Shown: one piece after another, positions 15,917-24,161 of the stretch | How positions within the stretch are numbered: position 1 is the first letter of the stretch | Layout of the letters: every line of letters starts with the position of its first letter | Source: Acidobacteriota bacterium | GTDB taxonomy: Bacteria > Acidobacteriota > UBA6911 > RPQK01 > DATIPO01 | Assembly: GCA_035471785.1 (NCBI GenBank) | Contig: DATIPQ010000077.1 | Location: 1 to 64,000, forward strand | DNA: 64,000 nt | Direction of reading: 5' to 3' | Made by a program: the position numbers and the translations under genes | The notes under the pieces: model-generated | The model's input: only the letters and a program-made list of their open reading frames with translations | Databases searched by the model: none | Told to the model about the DNA's origin: nothing

Positions 15917-16984
15917 ATGCAGACATCCATTCTCAAGGTCGGTCCCGCCCCCATGGAGGACGAAGCGGTGGGGCGCGCGGCCGAATTGCTGCGCGGCGGC
16001 CAAGTGGTGGCCTTTCCCACCGAAACGGTCTACGGACTGGCAGCCGATGCCACTTCGCGTTCGGCGGTGGAGAAGATCTACCGGGCCAAGCAGCGTCCCG
16101 CCGACAATCCGCTCATCGTGCACATCGCCGAGGCGGAGCAGCTCGGGGAACTGGTGGAGGAAGGGGCCGAGCGGGCTCTGAGCCGGGCCCGCCGGTTGGC
16201 GGACTCTCTCTGGCCCGGTCCTCTGACGCTGGTCGTTCCGGCCGGACCCGAGATCCGGCGCTCCTGCTGCCGGGGACTCGACACCGTGGCCGTGCGCCTG
16301 CCCGATCACCCGGTGGCCCGCGCCCTGATCGCCCGCGCCGGACGTCCTCTGGCGGCGCCCAGCGCCAACCTCTCGGGACGCCCCTCCCCCACCACCGCGG
16401 CCCACGTGGCTCACGACCTGGGCGGACGCATCCCCCTCATCCTCGACGCCGGACCTTGCCGGGTGGGACTGGAGTCCACCGTGCTGGACATCAGCGGCGA
16501 AACGGTGATTCTCTTGCGCCCGGGCGCAGTCAGCGCCCCGCAGATCGCCCGCGTGGTGGGCGAACGCGTGGAAAGCGAGGGCCAGGCCCGGCGTTCTCCG
16601 GGGACCCGCCATGGCCACTACCGTCCCCTTTCTCCACTCTACTTGATCCCCAGCGGCCTTGACGACGCCTCGCTCAAGGAGGCTCTGAGCCGGCGCCTGC
16701 AAAAGGCCGCCCGAGCCCGTGCGGTCGACAGCGATGAAGAAGAAACGGCTCCCCGCTTCGGATACCTGGGAGAACGTTCTTTGCTGCGTTTTCACGCCCA
16801 AGCCCTGACTCTCCCCGATCGGCCCACGCTCGCTGAACGGGCCCGCCATCTCTACGCCGACCTGCGGGCCCTGGACGCGCTCAAGCCCGCCTTCATCCTG
16901 GCGGACGAGGCTTCTCCAGGACCTTCGTCCGCCGCCCTCCGCGACCGTCTCTCCCGCGCCGCCAAAGGCTCCATCCTCGAGTGA
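15917..16984 (+). CDS. L-threonylcarbamoyladenylate synthase (two-domain Sua5)
   Basis: Uses threonine, bicarbonate and ATP to make threonylcarbamoyl-AMP for the t6A modification of ANN-decoding tRNAs. The 355-residue protein has the YrdC domain (about 10-200, with AFPTETVYGLAADA, KQRPADNPLIVH, DTVAVRLPDH and APSANLSGRPSPT). A C-terminal Sua5 domain follows the SPGTRHGHYRP linker. It follows thrS by seven bases, so threonine charging and t6A synthesis are probably co-expressed. Its TGA stop abuts the TCA of the convergent permease gene (TGATCA), leaving no spacer. Confidence 0.92.
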   Translation: MQTSILKVGPAPMEDEAVGRAAELLRGGQVVAFPTETVYGLAADATSRSAVEKIYRAKQRPADNPLIVHIAEAEQLGELVEEGAERALSRARRLADSLWPGPLTLVVPAGPEIRRSCCRGLDTVAVRLPDHPVARALIARAGRPLAAPSANLSGRPSPTTAAHVAHDLGGRIPLILDAGPCRVGLESTVLDISGETVILLRPGAVSAPQIARVVGERVESEGQARRSPGTRHGHYRPLSPLYLIPSGLDDASLKEALSRRLQKAARARAVDSDEEETAPRFGYLGERSLLRFHAQALTLPDRPTLAERARHLYADLRALDALKPAFILADEASPGPSSAALRDRLSRAAKGSILE

Positions 16985-18175
16985 TCAGCGGAAGATTACG
17001 CCCTCCCGCCCGAACCAGAGAGTGGAAAAAGCCAGGCTCAGGACGGCGAAGACAAGCAGCGACAGGTAGGTCAGCATCAATTCCAGGGTCGTGATCGACT
17101 CGGCAATGATGGCTTTGGTGGCCAAAGACACGTTGAGGATGGGCGCCAGAGCTGTCAGCGAATTCAATTCCACCCCCGGGGCCATGCCGATGGCGGCGGG
17201 CAAAATCACCAGGATGATCATGGGAGAGATGATGCTTTGAGCCTCCTTGAAACTCTTGGCGAAGACGCTGAAAGAGAGCATGATCCCGGCAAAGAATACC
17301 GTCAGCGGAATCAACAGCGACAGCACCAGCACGATGGAACGGCCCTCCAGAAGGGCCATGACGTCTCCCATCCGCTCTTCCCCCATCCTGATCTGCGAGC
17401 TTCCGATATAGAGCCCGACGATCGACATGCAGGCCGCAAAGACTCCCGTCAGGACCACTACCCCGAATTTTCCCAGCAGGATTTCCAGCCGTCCGGCGGG
17501 CGAGACCAGCAGGGTTTCCAAAGTGCCCCGCTCTTTTTCTCCGGCGCCCAAGTCGATGGCAGGATACATGGCGCCGGTGAAGCAGAAGAGGATGAACATG
17601 TAGGGCAGGAATCCGCCCACCATCTGGGCTAGGCGCTCTTTTTGGCTGGCAACGTTTCGCTCCTCGATATCCACGGCCGTCACGAACTCCTCACTGACCT
17701 GCAACTCCTCGAGACGGGCTCGCAGCAGATCGCTGCTGTACTGCCTGATCGGCTCCAGCATGCGATTGCGGCCGATCTTGGTGTCGGTGGCTTTGAAATA
17801 GACCGTCACCCTGCCCGAACGCCGGTCGGCCACGGCGCTGTCGAAGTCGGACGCGAACACGTAGGCCCCATCCAGTTCCTCGCCGCGAATAAGCGCTTCC
17901 ACCTGGTCACGGTCAGCCTCCTCAACCAGCTCGATCCTTTCCTGCTTTGCCAGGTAGGACTCGAACTCGGAAGCGTTCCCCCGGTCGAAGACGGCAACCT
18001 TCAGCAGGGCCTCGCGGGCTTGCTGATCGGTCGAAGAGATCACGCGGTCCATCACCATGAAAATGAGAGGAAACATGATGAGGGGTAGTATCACCATTCC
18101 GATGATGGTGCGCCGGTCACGGATGGTGTCGAGGCATTCCTTCTTGAAGATCGTCCAAACGGTGGATAGATTCAT
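16985..18175 (-). CDS. ABC-2 type exporter permease (NatB-like)
   Basis: A 396-residue membrane subunit of an ABC exporter. One N-terminal helix is at about 20-45 (GMVILPLIMFPLIFMV). A large extracytoplasmic loop of roughly 130 residues follows, and then a block of five to six helices. The FTGAMYPAIDLGAGEKERGTLETLLVSPA segment is characteristic of NatB/YhaP-type permeases. It is paired with the ATPase gene three bases upstream. NatAB exports Na+ in Bacillus; here the substrate cannot be read. Confidence 0.85.
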   Translation of the reverse strand: MNLSTVWTIFKKECLDTIRDRRTIIGMVILPLIMFPLIFMVMDRVISSTDQQAREALLKVAVFDRGNASEFESYLAKQERIELVEEADRDQVEALIRGEELDGAYVFASDFDSAVADRRSGRVTVYFKATDTKIGRNRMLEPIRQYSSDLLRARLEELQVSEEFVTAVDIEERNVASQKERLAQMVGGFLPYMFILFCFTGAMYPAIDLGAGEKERGTLETLLVSPAGRLEILLGKFGVVVLTGVFAACMSIVGLYIGSSQIRMGEERMGDVMALLEGRSIVLVLSLLIPLTVFFAGIMLSFSVFAKSFKEAQSIISPMIILVILPAAIGMAPGVELNSLTALAPILNVSLATKAIIAESITTLELMLTYLSLLVFAVLSLAFSTLWFGREGVIFR

Positions 18176-18178
18176 GGC

Positions 18179-18946
18179 TCAGGCTGCCTCCACGATGCGG
18201 ATGAATTCGTCTTCCAAGGAGCGCGATTCCATGCGCTCGCGGAAGGACTTGAAGGGACCGTTGAAGAGCAGGCGGCCCTTGTGGATGATGGCCAGGTCGT
18301 CGGCCAGAAGGCTTACTTCTCCCATGATGTGGGTGGAGAAAATGACGGTCTTGCCCCGTCCCCGGCAGTCTTTGATCAACTGTACGATGTTGCGCGCCGA
18401 GATGACGTCGAGTCCTGCCGTGGGTTCATCGAAGACTACCACCTCGGGATCGTGAATCATGGTGCGGGCGATGGAGACCCGCTGCTTTTGCCCGGTGGAG
18501 AGCTTGCCGATGCGCTGATGAGTGAAGGATTCGATGCCCAGACGGTCGATCAACTCATCGCGCCGCTTTTCGAATTCGGCCGAGGGGAGTTCGTACAGGT
18601 CAGCGTAATACTTGAGGATCTCGAGCGGCGTCAAACGAGCGTAAAGGCCCGTGCTGCCGGTCAGGAATCCCATCGAAGCCCGCACCTGGCTCGGGGACTT
18701 GCGGACGTCGTTCCCGTTGACGGTCACGGTTCCTGAAGAGGGTTTCATGAGCGTGGCCATGATGCGCAGGGCCGTGGTCTTTCCGGCGCCGTTAGGACCC
18801 AACAAGGTGAAGATGCGGCCGGGGCGGCACTCAAAGCTGACGTCGTCCACCGCCGTCAGGGTCTTGGTGGATTGGTCCTTCCCCAGCTCCCGCCGCTGGC
18901 GGCGGGAAAGCTGGAACGTCTTCGTAAGTCTCTGGACCTCTATCAC
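18179..18946 (-). CDS. ABC transporter ATP-binding protein (NatA-like)
   Basis: A 255-residue ATPase subunit that powers the neighbouring permease. Walker A (GPNGAGKTT) lies at about 50-58, the signature LSTGQKQRVSIAR and Walker B VVVFDEPTAGLD follow, and FSTHIMGE gives the switch His. The start is GTG at 18946, preceded by AAGGAGG at good spacing. The natA-natB gene order is the usual one. The 292 bp upstream are shared with a divergent secreted-protein gene. Confidence 0.88.
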   Translation of the reverse strand: MIEVQRLTKTFQLSRRQRRELGKDQSTKTLTAVDDVSFECRPGRIFTLLGPNGAGKTTALRIMATLMKPSSGTVTVNGNDVRKSPSQVRASMGFLTGSTGLYARLTPLEILKYYADLYELPSAEFEKRRDELIDRLGIESFTHQRIGKLSTGQKQRVSIARTMIHDPEVVVFDEPTAGLDVISARNIVQLIKDCRGRGKTVIFSTHIMGEVSLLADDLAIIHKGRLLFNGPFKSFRERMESRSLEDEFIRIVEAA

Positions 18947-19022
18947 GGGCTTCCTCCTTGACGGTTGCGCTCTTGCTACGGAGAAAGCCGACTTCTTATT
19001 CTCGTCTTTTTTCGACTCTCTG

Positions 19023-19052
19023 TGAACAATTGGCCCGCAAGCGCCGTATAAG
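19023..19052 (+). promoter_or_regulatory. Possible promoter of the secreted-protein/metzincin pair
   Basis: TGAACA (19023-19028), 18 bp and TATAAG (19047-19052). The -35 match is moderate. It would start a leader of about 180 bases that contains the perfect hairpin at 19086-19116. Confidence 0.35.
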
Positions 19053-19085
19053 ACTGCGAACCTACCTAAAGAACCTCCCTGGCGA

Positions 19086-19116
19086 AAGGGGAGCGGCGAC
19101 GGTCGCCGCTCCCCTT
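19086..19116. repeat. Perfect 15-bp inverted repeat in the natA/secreted-gene divergent region
   Basis: Arms AAGGGGAGCGGCGAC and GTCGCCGCTCCCCTT around a single central base. No gene ends here on either strand, and no T tract follows, so it is unlikely to be a normal terminator. It may be a leader hairpin for the gene at 19239, an mRNA stabiliser, or a protein-binding palindrome. Confidence 0.6.
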
Positions 19117-19238
19117 ACTATTTGGGCCCTGAACCTTTTTCCCTTACCCTTCTCTCTATTCGTCACGAATTCAAAGCCGAGTGTGGTAAAACCTTTTTGG
19201 ATGTTCGTGACGTGACTACCAAAACCAGGAGATCTACC

Positions 19239-19904
19239 GTGCCTTTGTCTCTAACCTCCCCCAGGGTATGGATTCTGGCATTCGCCATTTTCTGCTGCCT
19301 TGTCAACCTCTCTCCCGCCACTACTCTGCGGCCCCTCAACCTGCAGGACCTCGTCGACCATTCCTCGCGAGTGTTCCGCGGAAACTGCCTTTCCCAGGTG
19401 CAAGGGGTTGACCAGCGCGGACTGCCTTACACGGCTTACACCTTCCGCGTGGAGGAGGTTCTGGCGGGCCAAGTCGATGGGCCCACAATCACCATCCGCC
19501 AGTTCGGACTGAGCGGTCAGGCCCCGGTCCAAGCCGGACGCAACCAGATCCGCATCGCGGCCATGCCCCATTACCAGCCGGGCCAGAGCTACCTCCTCTT
19601 CCTGCCCGAGGACAGCCGCTGGGGATTCGCCTCTCCGGTGGGCCTGCTGCAGGGCGCTTTTCGGGTATTGGGCAAAGGCGAGAGCCAGATCGCCGTTAAC
19701 GGCGTAGGCAACCTCAATCTGACTCTGGACACCTCCCAGACCCCCCAACAACGGCTTCAGGAACGCCGCTCGCAGGCCCGGACGGTCAGCCAAGGTCCGG
19801 TGACCTACTCCTCCCTGCGTCAGGTGGTGCTGCGCCTGTCTTCGGGCCAACGGATGCCGATCAGCGAGATGGCGCGGGCGCTGCGTCGGGGAGGCCGCCA
19901 ATGA
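19239..19904 (+). CDS. Secreted protein of unknown function coupled to the metzincin gene
   Basis: A 221-residue exported protein. Residues 1-29 form a signal peptide (WILAFAIFCCLVNL). The mature part begins with TLRPLNLQDLVDHSSRVFRGN and continues as a beta-rich domain (YTAYTFRVEEVLAGQ, YQPGQSYLLFLPEDSRWGFASPVGL), ending in a helical tail. The frame is open from 19122, but GTG at 19239 has AGGAGA seven bases upstream and opens on the signal peptide. Its stop overlaps the ATG of the protease gene by four bases. It may be a chaperone, inhibitor or partner of that protease; this is an inference from coupling only. Confidence 0.7.
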   Translation: MPLSLTSPRVWILAFAIFCCLVNLSPATTLRPLNLQDLVDHSSRVFRGNCLSQVQGVDQRGLPYTAYTFRVEEVLAGQVDGPTITIRQFGLSGQAPVQAGRNQIRIAAMPHYQPGQSYLLFLPEDSRWGFASPVGLLQGAFRVLGKGESQIAVNGVGNLNLTLDTSQTPQQRLQERRSQARTVSQGPVTYSSLRQVVLRLSSGQRMPISEMARALRRGGRQ

Positions 19905-22900
19905 AATACCCGGACTCACGCCTTCTTCTGGCACTGTTGACCGCGGCCGCCTTGCTGGCGTTGCCCGCCTTGAGTTCGGGCCTGCACGCCGGCGGACCGC
20001 TCATCTTGCAGCAGCCCGGCCAGCCGCTGCTGTGGGGCGGCAGTCCGCCCACCGTGGTCATCCGTTTCGATACCGGCGCCCTGGGACACCTCACGGCAGC
20101 CGAGTCGCTGGCGCACCAGCAGGCCGCGGCCCAAGCCTGGACCGACATCCCCTCTTCCTCCATGACGATCGTGGACGGCGGCGTGGCCGAGTCGATCTTC
20201 GGTCCCGAGGGTGCGGGAGACTTCGCCATCGACAATATCCTCTCGGTGATGGGAGTCAACAACGGCGGACTGACTCCGCTGGTCATCGACAACGAAGACG
20301 TCAACGGCAACGGCAGCGGAGACATTTTCGATGCCCTCGGCTTTACCGGCGTGCTGGGCGTAGCATCACCCGAATACCTGTCCGAGGGCGTCATCCGGGA
20401 GGGGCTGGTGCTCATCAACGGGCCTACCATGTTCGACTCCGACAGCGACGGCTCTCACTTCAGGGGAGTCCTGGTGCATGAGCTGGGGCACCTGCTCAAT
20501 TTGGCCCACTCGGTCGTCAACGGCCAAGCCGTGTTCTTCGGGGGGACGGAATCGCTTTATCCCGACGGAACGCCGCTGGGCGCGGGCGTCGAGCATGTGG
20601 AGACCATGTATCCCTTTCTGGCGCCCTTCCCGGGCGGAACGGGAGTCTTTCAGGCCCAGCCCAGCCTGGACGACATCGCCATCCTCTCCACACTCTATCC
20701 CCAGCCGGGGGCTTCCATCGAGCAGGCCGCCACCATCAGCGGCCGGGTTTTGTCAGGCCTGGGTACGCCCCGCACCGGCTACCAGGTGATCGCCCGCAAT
20801 CAGGACGGCGATCCGCTGGTGGACGCCGTCTCGGCCATCAGCGGAGACTTCGTGCAGGTGATCGGGCCCGTCACCCCCTTCGCGGGGACCTATACCCTCA
20901 ACATGCTCACTCCGGGCGGGCGCTACAGCCTGGAACTGCGCGACACGCGGGCGGGCGGCTTTTCCACCCAGGTGCTGCGGGCGCCCGACTTCGCATTCGA
21001 CTCCTCCGAACGTTCCAACGGCCCCGAAGAGTTCTACAGCGGGCCCGACGAAGACGTGGCTTCTCCGCCCGATGATCCGCAGGCCGCACCCTTTCTGATC
21101 GACGTTCAAGCCGGCGGTCCGGCCCAGGCGGCCGAGGCCGATATTCGGCTCAACGAGTTCACCGTTCCGGCCAACGACGATTGCTCCCAGGCCGTCCCGG
21201 TGCCGCTCTCTCAGCTTCCTTTCCGGGACGTCCGCAAGACTCGCGCCGCTACTCTGGAAATGGGAGAGGAGAATGCTGAATGTGGCTTCGACGCCGATAC
21301 GAGAAGCGTCTGGTACCGTTTGGAAAACGACACCGCCGACGATCTCTTGGTGGACGCTGATACGGCCCTGAGCGATTTCTTTACCGTGCTGCAGGTTTTC
21401 GACGGCAGTTGCTCAAACCCCCAAATCGATCTTGAGGCTTGCGGTTTCGGGGGGTTCTCCATAGCCGGCTCCCTGGTCCGGTTTACCGTCGCGCCAGGGA
21501 CTTCCCGCCTGCTGAGGGTCGCCGACAGTTTCGTGGGGACGGGCGGCGACCTGGTCTTCTCGGTGCGGGAGGTGGAGTTGGCGCCCCCGCCCGCCAACGA
21601 CGCCTGCCCACAGGCCGTCGTCATCGATTCCCTGCCCTTCTTTGACAGCCGGGACGTCTCAGGCGCCCTCACCGAGACCTCGGAGCCCAACATTGACTGC
21701 ATCTTCGGCGCCGGCGACAGCACCGTCTGGTACAGCTACCTGCATGATCAGCCCGGTCGGAGGCAACTGTTGCTTTCCACCGCGGGCAGCGACTACGACA
21801 CCGTCATTCAGGTCTACGAGGGGTCCTGCGACTCGCTCATGGTCTCCGACGAAGTCTGCGACGACGACGACGGACCGGGCCTGACCTCGATGGTCAGTTT
21901 TACCGCTATCCCCGGGGTGCGGTACTTCATCAAGATAGCCGCCTTCAGCGGCTCGGCCGGCAACCTGCAGCTCACGCTGGAGCCCGCCCCCGGACCTCCC
22001 CCCAACGATGACTGCGTGCAGGCCGTCCCCGTCACGGTCAGCCAGCTTCCCTTTCAGGACCAGGTTACGACCCTGAATGCCGGCAATGAGCCCAACGAAC
22101 CGGATACCACTTGCGGATCGGAGGATCCGGCAGAGCAGTCCGCCAGCGTATGGTACCGCCTCAGCAACGACACTTCCCTTCCCGCGCAGGTCCTGCTCTC
22201 TGCCGAAGGAGGCGATGCCAACAGCGTCCTGCAGACCTACCGGGGAGTGTGCTCGGCCTTCCTGCCGCTGCAATGCGACGTCCTCAGCGGCGCCGGTTTC
22301 AACGGCCGGCTGACCGCCACGGTTCAGCCCGGCGAGACGATCTGGATCAAGTCGGCGGCCTTCGGGACTCAACAGCGAAACGAGGCGGTCTTTTCGGCCC
22401 AATGGCTGAATCCGATGCTGGAGGGCGACCTGCAACTGACGCTGGCCCGCTTGAACGAAAGGACCACCACGGCCCGCGAACCGCTTCTGCTGGCGGCGGT
22501 CGTGGCCAATACCACCGGCCTGCCCGTCAGCAACGTGATCCTGCAAGTCGTCGTTTCGGAAACGGGATTGCCGGTCGAACTCACTTCGCCCAGCGGCCAA
22601 TGCGCCCCCGATGCCCTCGACGGGCAACTCTTCACCTGCACCTGGAACCAGCTTGAGCCCGGCCAGGAAGTGCAGGCGGTGGCGGAGAGCGTCCCCCGCA
22701 CAGGAGGAGAAATCGACCTTACGGCTTCGCTGGACTGGGATCAGGCACCGGCCGGTCAGGAAAACCTCAGCATCAGTCTGGCCTCATCGGTGAGGCCCTT
22801 CCTGGTGTTCCCCGCCCGCTTGCAGCACCCGCTGCCCACCCTTTTCGACAATACCTTCGTGGGAATGGCCGTCGTCAACATCACCTCGCAACAACAGAAC

Positions 22901-24148
22901 CTCATCCTGCAGGGTCTGGACGGCGCCGGCGACTCGCTCTTCGTCACCGATCCCGCCGCTCTGCTGGAGCCCCGCGGACAGTCGGCCCTGACCACCGAAC
23001 AAGCCGGGCCGCTGACGGCTGAGACACGGGCCATCGCGGCCCGCGGACAGGATGATCTGGAAGGCTTCTTCATGGCCGGCGACCTCTCCCTGCAACGCCT
23101 GGACGGCATCGGAAGGCAACTGCCGAGAAGCCGCGACCTGATCTTCCCCGTGGTCCAGGACGACCTTCGCCACAGCACCCAGCTCTTTCTCTTCAACGAT
23201 AGCGCCGGCCGGATCCCCGGCATCGACCTCAAGCTCTTCAATGCTTCCGGAGAGCTCTTGGACCAGCAAGAAATGGAGTTTCCCAACAGCGGTTCGCTGC
23301 TGGCGCCGGTCTCCGAACTCTTCGATTTCGAGCAAGTTAAAGATGGCTACATCACCCTCCATTCGCCGCTCCCCATGAAGGGATTCACCTTCGTGGCCTC
23401 GACCGATTCCATGATCGCGGCCGCGGCCCAGGAGCCCGAGCCGGCTTTCCAACTGCTGGCGCCTCACTACCTGATCGACAACCAGGGGGGCGACACGCTG
23501 GTGCGCCTCTTCAACGCCTCCCAGGGTCCTCTGCAAGTGCGCGCAACGATCTTCGACGAGAATGGACTGGCATTGGAGCTCCGCGACTTCGAGGTCGCAC
23601 CCGGCGAGATGTTCGTATCCGAAATCACCGAGCTCTTCAGTATCGACGCCGGCCCCTCGGGACTGCGCACCGGCTACCTCAGATTCTCGCTTCAACCCGC
23701 CGACTTCGTGGGCTTTTTCGGTCCCCTGGGACAGGTGATCGGATCGGTGGAATTCCGTACGGCCCAAGAGCGGACGCGTTCGCTTCTGCCCATGCAGGCC
23801 TTCGGCAACGAACTGACGCGCTTCTTCCAGGTGGCCCAATCCGCGGAACTGGGCATCTTCACCGGATTGGCCATTCTCAACACCGCCAGTTCCGATTCCC
23901 AGCCGGCCACCGTGACCGTGCGGGCTTACGACGCCCAGGGCGTAATCGCCGCTGAGAGAATCTTCGCTCTGGAGGGCCGCAGCAGGATCCTGGGCCTGCT
24001 CAACGAGGACATCTATTTCGGACCCAGCTTCGAACTGGTCACCGGACACATCGAAGTGCAGTCTTCGTCGCCCGTGTTTACCTTCGCCCTCTTCGGAGAC
24101 TTCTCAGGACGCTTTCTTTCCGCCATCGAGGGTCAGCCGGACAACTGA
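19901..24148 (+). CDS. Large secreted matrixin-like metzincin protease with repeat domains
   Basis: A 1415-residue exported protein. After a signal peptide (about 1-30) comes a metzincin-type zinc protease domain. The zinc motif HELGHLLNLAH (H193, E194, H197, H203) is followed by a Met-turn in ETMYP (M236), as in matrixins. About 285-400 looks like carboxypeptidase-regulatory or Ig-like beta domains. Three repeats follow at about 425-550, 565-690 and 703-830, each opening with N-D-x-C-x-Q-A-V, then LPF and a SVWY or TVWY core: a bacterial pre-peptidase-like extracellular module. The next domain (about 840-960) is DUF11-like (GLPVSNVILQVVVSETGLPV). The last 450 residues repeat a beta-rich unit with FVGMAVVN and FTGLAILN cores, probably for surface attachment. 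It is translationally coupled to the upstream secreted protein. Confidence 0.85.
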   Translation: MKYPDSRLLLALLTAAALLALPALSSGLHAGGPLILQQPGQPLLWGGSPPTVVIRFDTGALGHLTAAESLAHQQAAAQAWTDIPSSSMTIVDGGVAESIFGPEGAGDFAIDNILSVMGVNNGGLTPLVIDNEDVNGNGSGDIFDALGFTGVLGVASPEYLSEGVIREGLVLINGPTMFDSDSDGSHFRGVLVHELGHLLNLAHSVVNGQAVFFGGTESLYPDGTPLGAGVEHVETMYPFLAPFPGGTGVFQAQPSLDDIAILSTLYPQPGASIEQAATISGRVLSGLGTPRTGYQVIARNQDGDPLVDAVSAISGDFVQVIGPVTPFAGTYTLNMLTPGGRYSLELRDTRAGGFSTQVLRAPDFAFDSSERSNGPEEFYSGPDEDVASPPDDPQAAPFLIDVQAGGPAQAAEADIRLNEFTVPANDDCSQAVPVPLSQLPFRDVRKTRAATLEMGEENAECGFDADTRSVWYRLENDTADDLLVDADTALSDFFTVLQVFDGSCSNPQIDLEACGFGGFSIAGSLVRFTVAPGTSRLLRVADSFVGTGGDLVFSVREVELAPPPANDACPQAVVIDSLPFFDSRDVSGALTETSEPNIDCIFGAGDSTVWYSYLHDQPGRRQLLLSTAGSDYDTVIQVYEGSCDSLMVSDEVCDDDDGPGLTSMVSFTAIPGVRYFIKIAAFSGSAGNLQLTLEPAPGPPPNDDCVQAVPVTVSQLPFQDQVTTLNAGNEPNEPDTTCGSEDPAEQSASVWYRLSNDTSLPAQVLLSAEGGDANSVLQTYRGVCSAFLPLQCDVLSGAGFNGRLTATVQPGETIWIKSAAFGTQQRNEAVFSAQWLNPMLEGDLQLTLARLNERTTTAREPLLLAAVVANTTGLPVSNVILQVVVSETGLPVELTSPSGQCAPDALDGQLFTCTWNQLEPGQEVQAVAESVPRTGGEIDLTASLDWDQAPAGQENLSISLASSVRPFLVFPARLQHPLPTLFDNTFVGMAVVNITSQQQNLILQGLDGAGDSLFVTDPAALLEPRGQSALTTEQAGPLTAETRAIAARGQDDLEGFFMAGDLSLQRLDGIGRQLPRSRDLIFPVVQDDLRHSTQLFLFNDSAGRIPGIDLKLFNASGELLDQQEMEFPNSGSLLAPVSELFDFEQVKDGYITLHSPLPMKGFTFVASTDSMIAAAAQEPEPAFQLLAPHYLIDNQGGDTLVRLFNASQGPLQVRATIFDENGLALELRDFEVAPGEMFVSEITELFSIDAGPSGLRTGYLRFSLQPADFVGFFGPLGQVIGSVEFRTAQERTRSLLPMQAFGNELTRFFQVAQSAELGIFTGLAILNTASSDSQPATVTVRAYDAQGVIAAERIFALEGRSRILGLLNEDIYFGPSFELVTGHIEVQSSSPVFTFALFGDFSGRFLSAIEGQPDN

Positions 24149-24161
24149 GTGGCTTCGGCCC

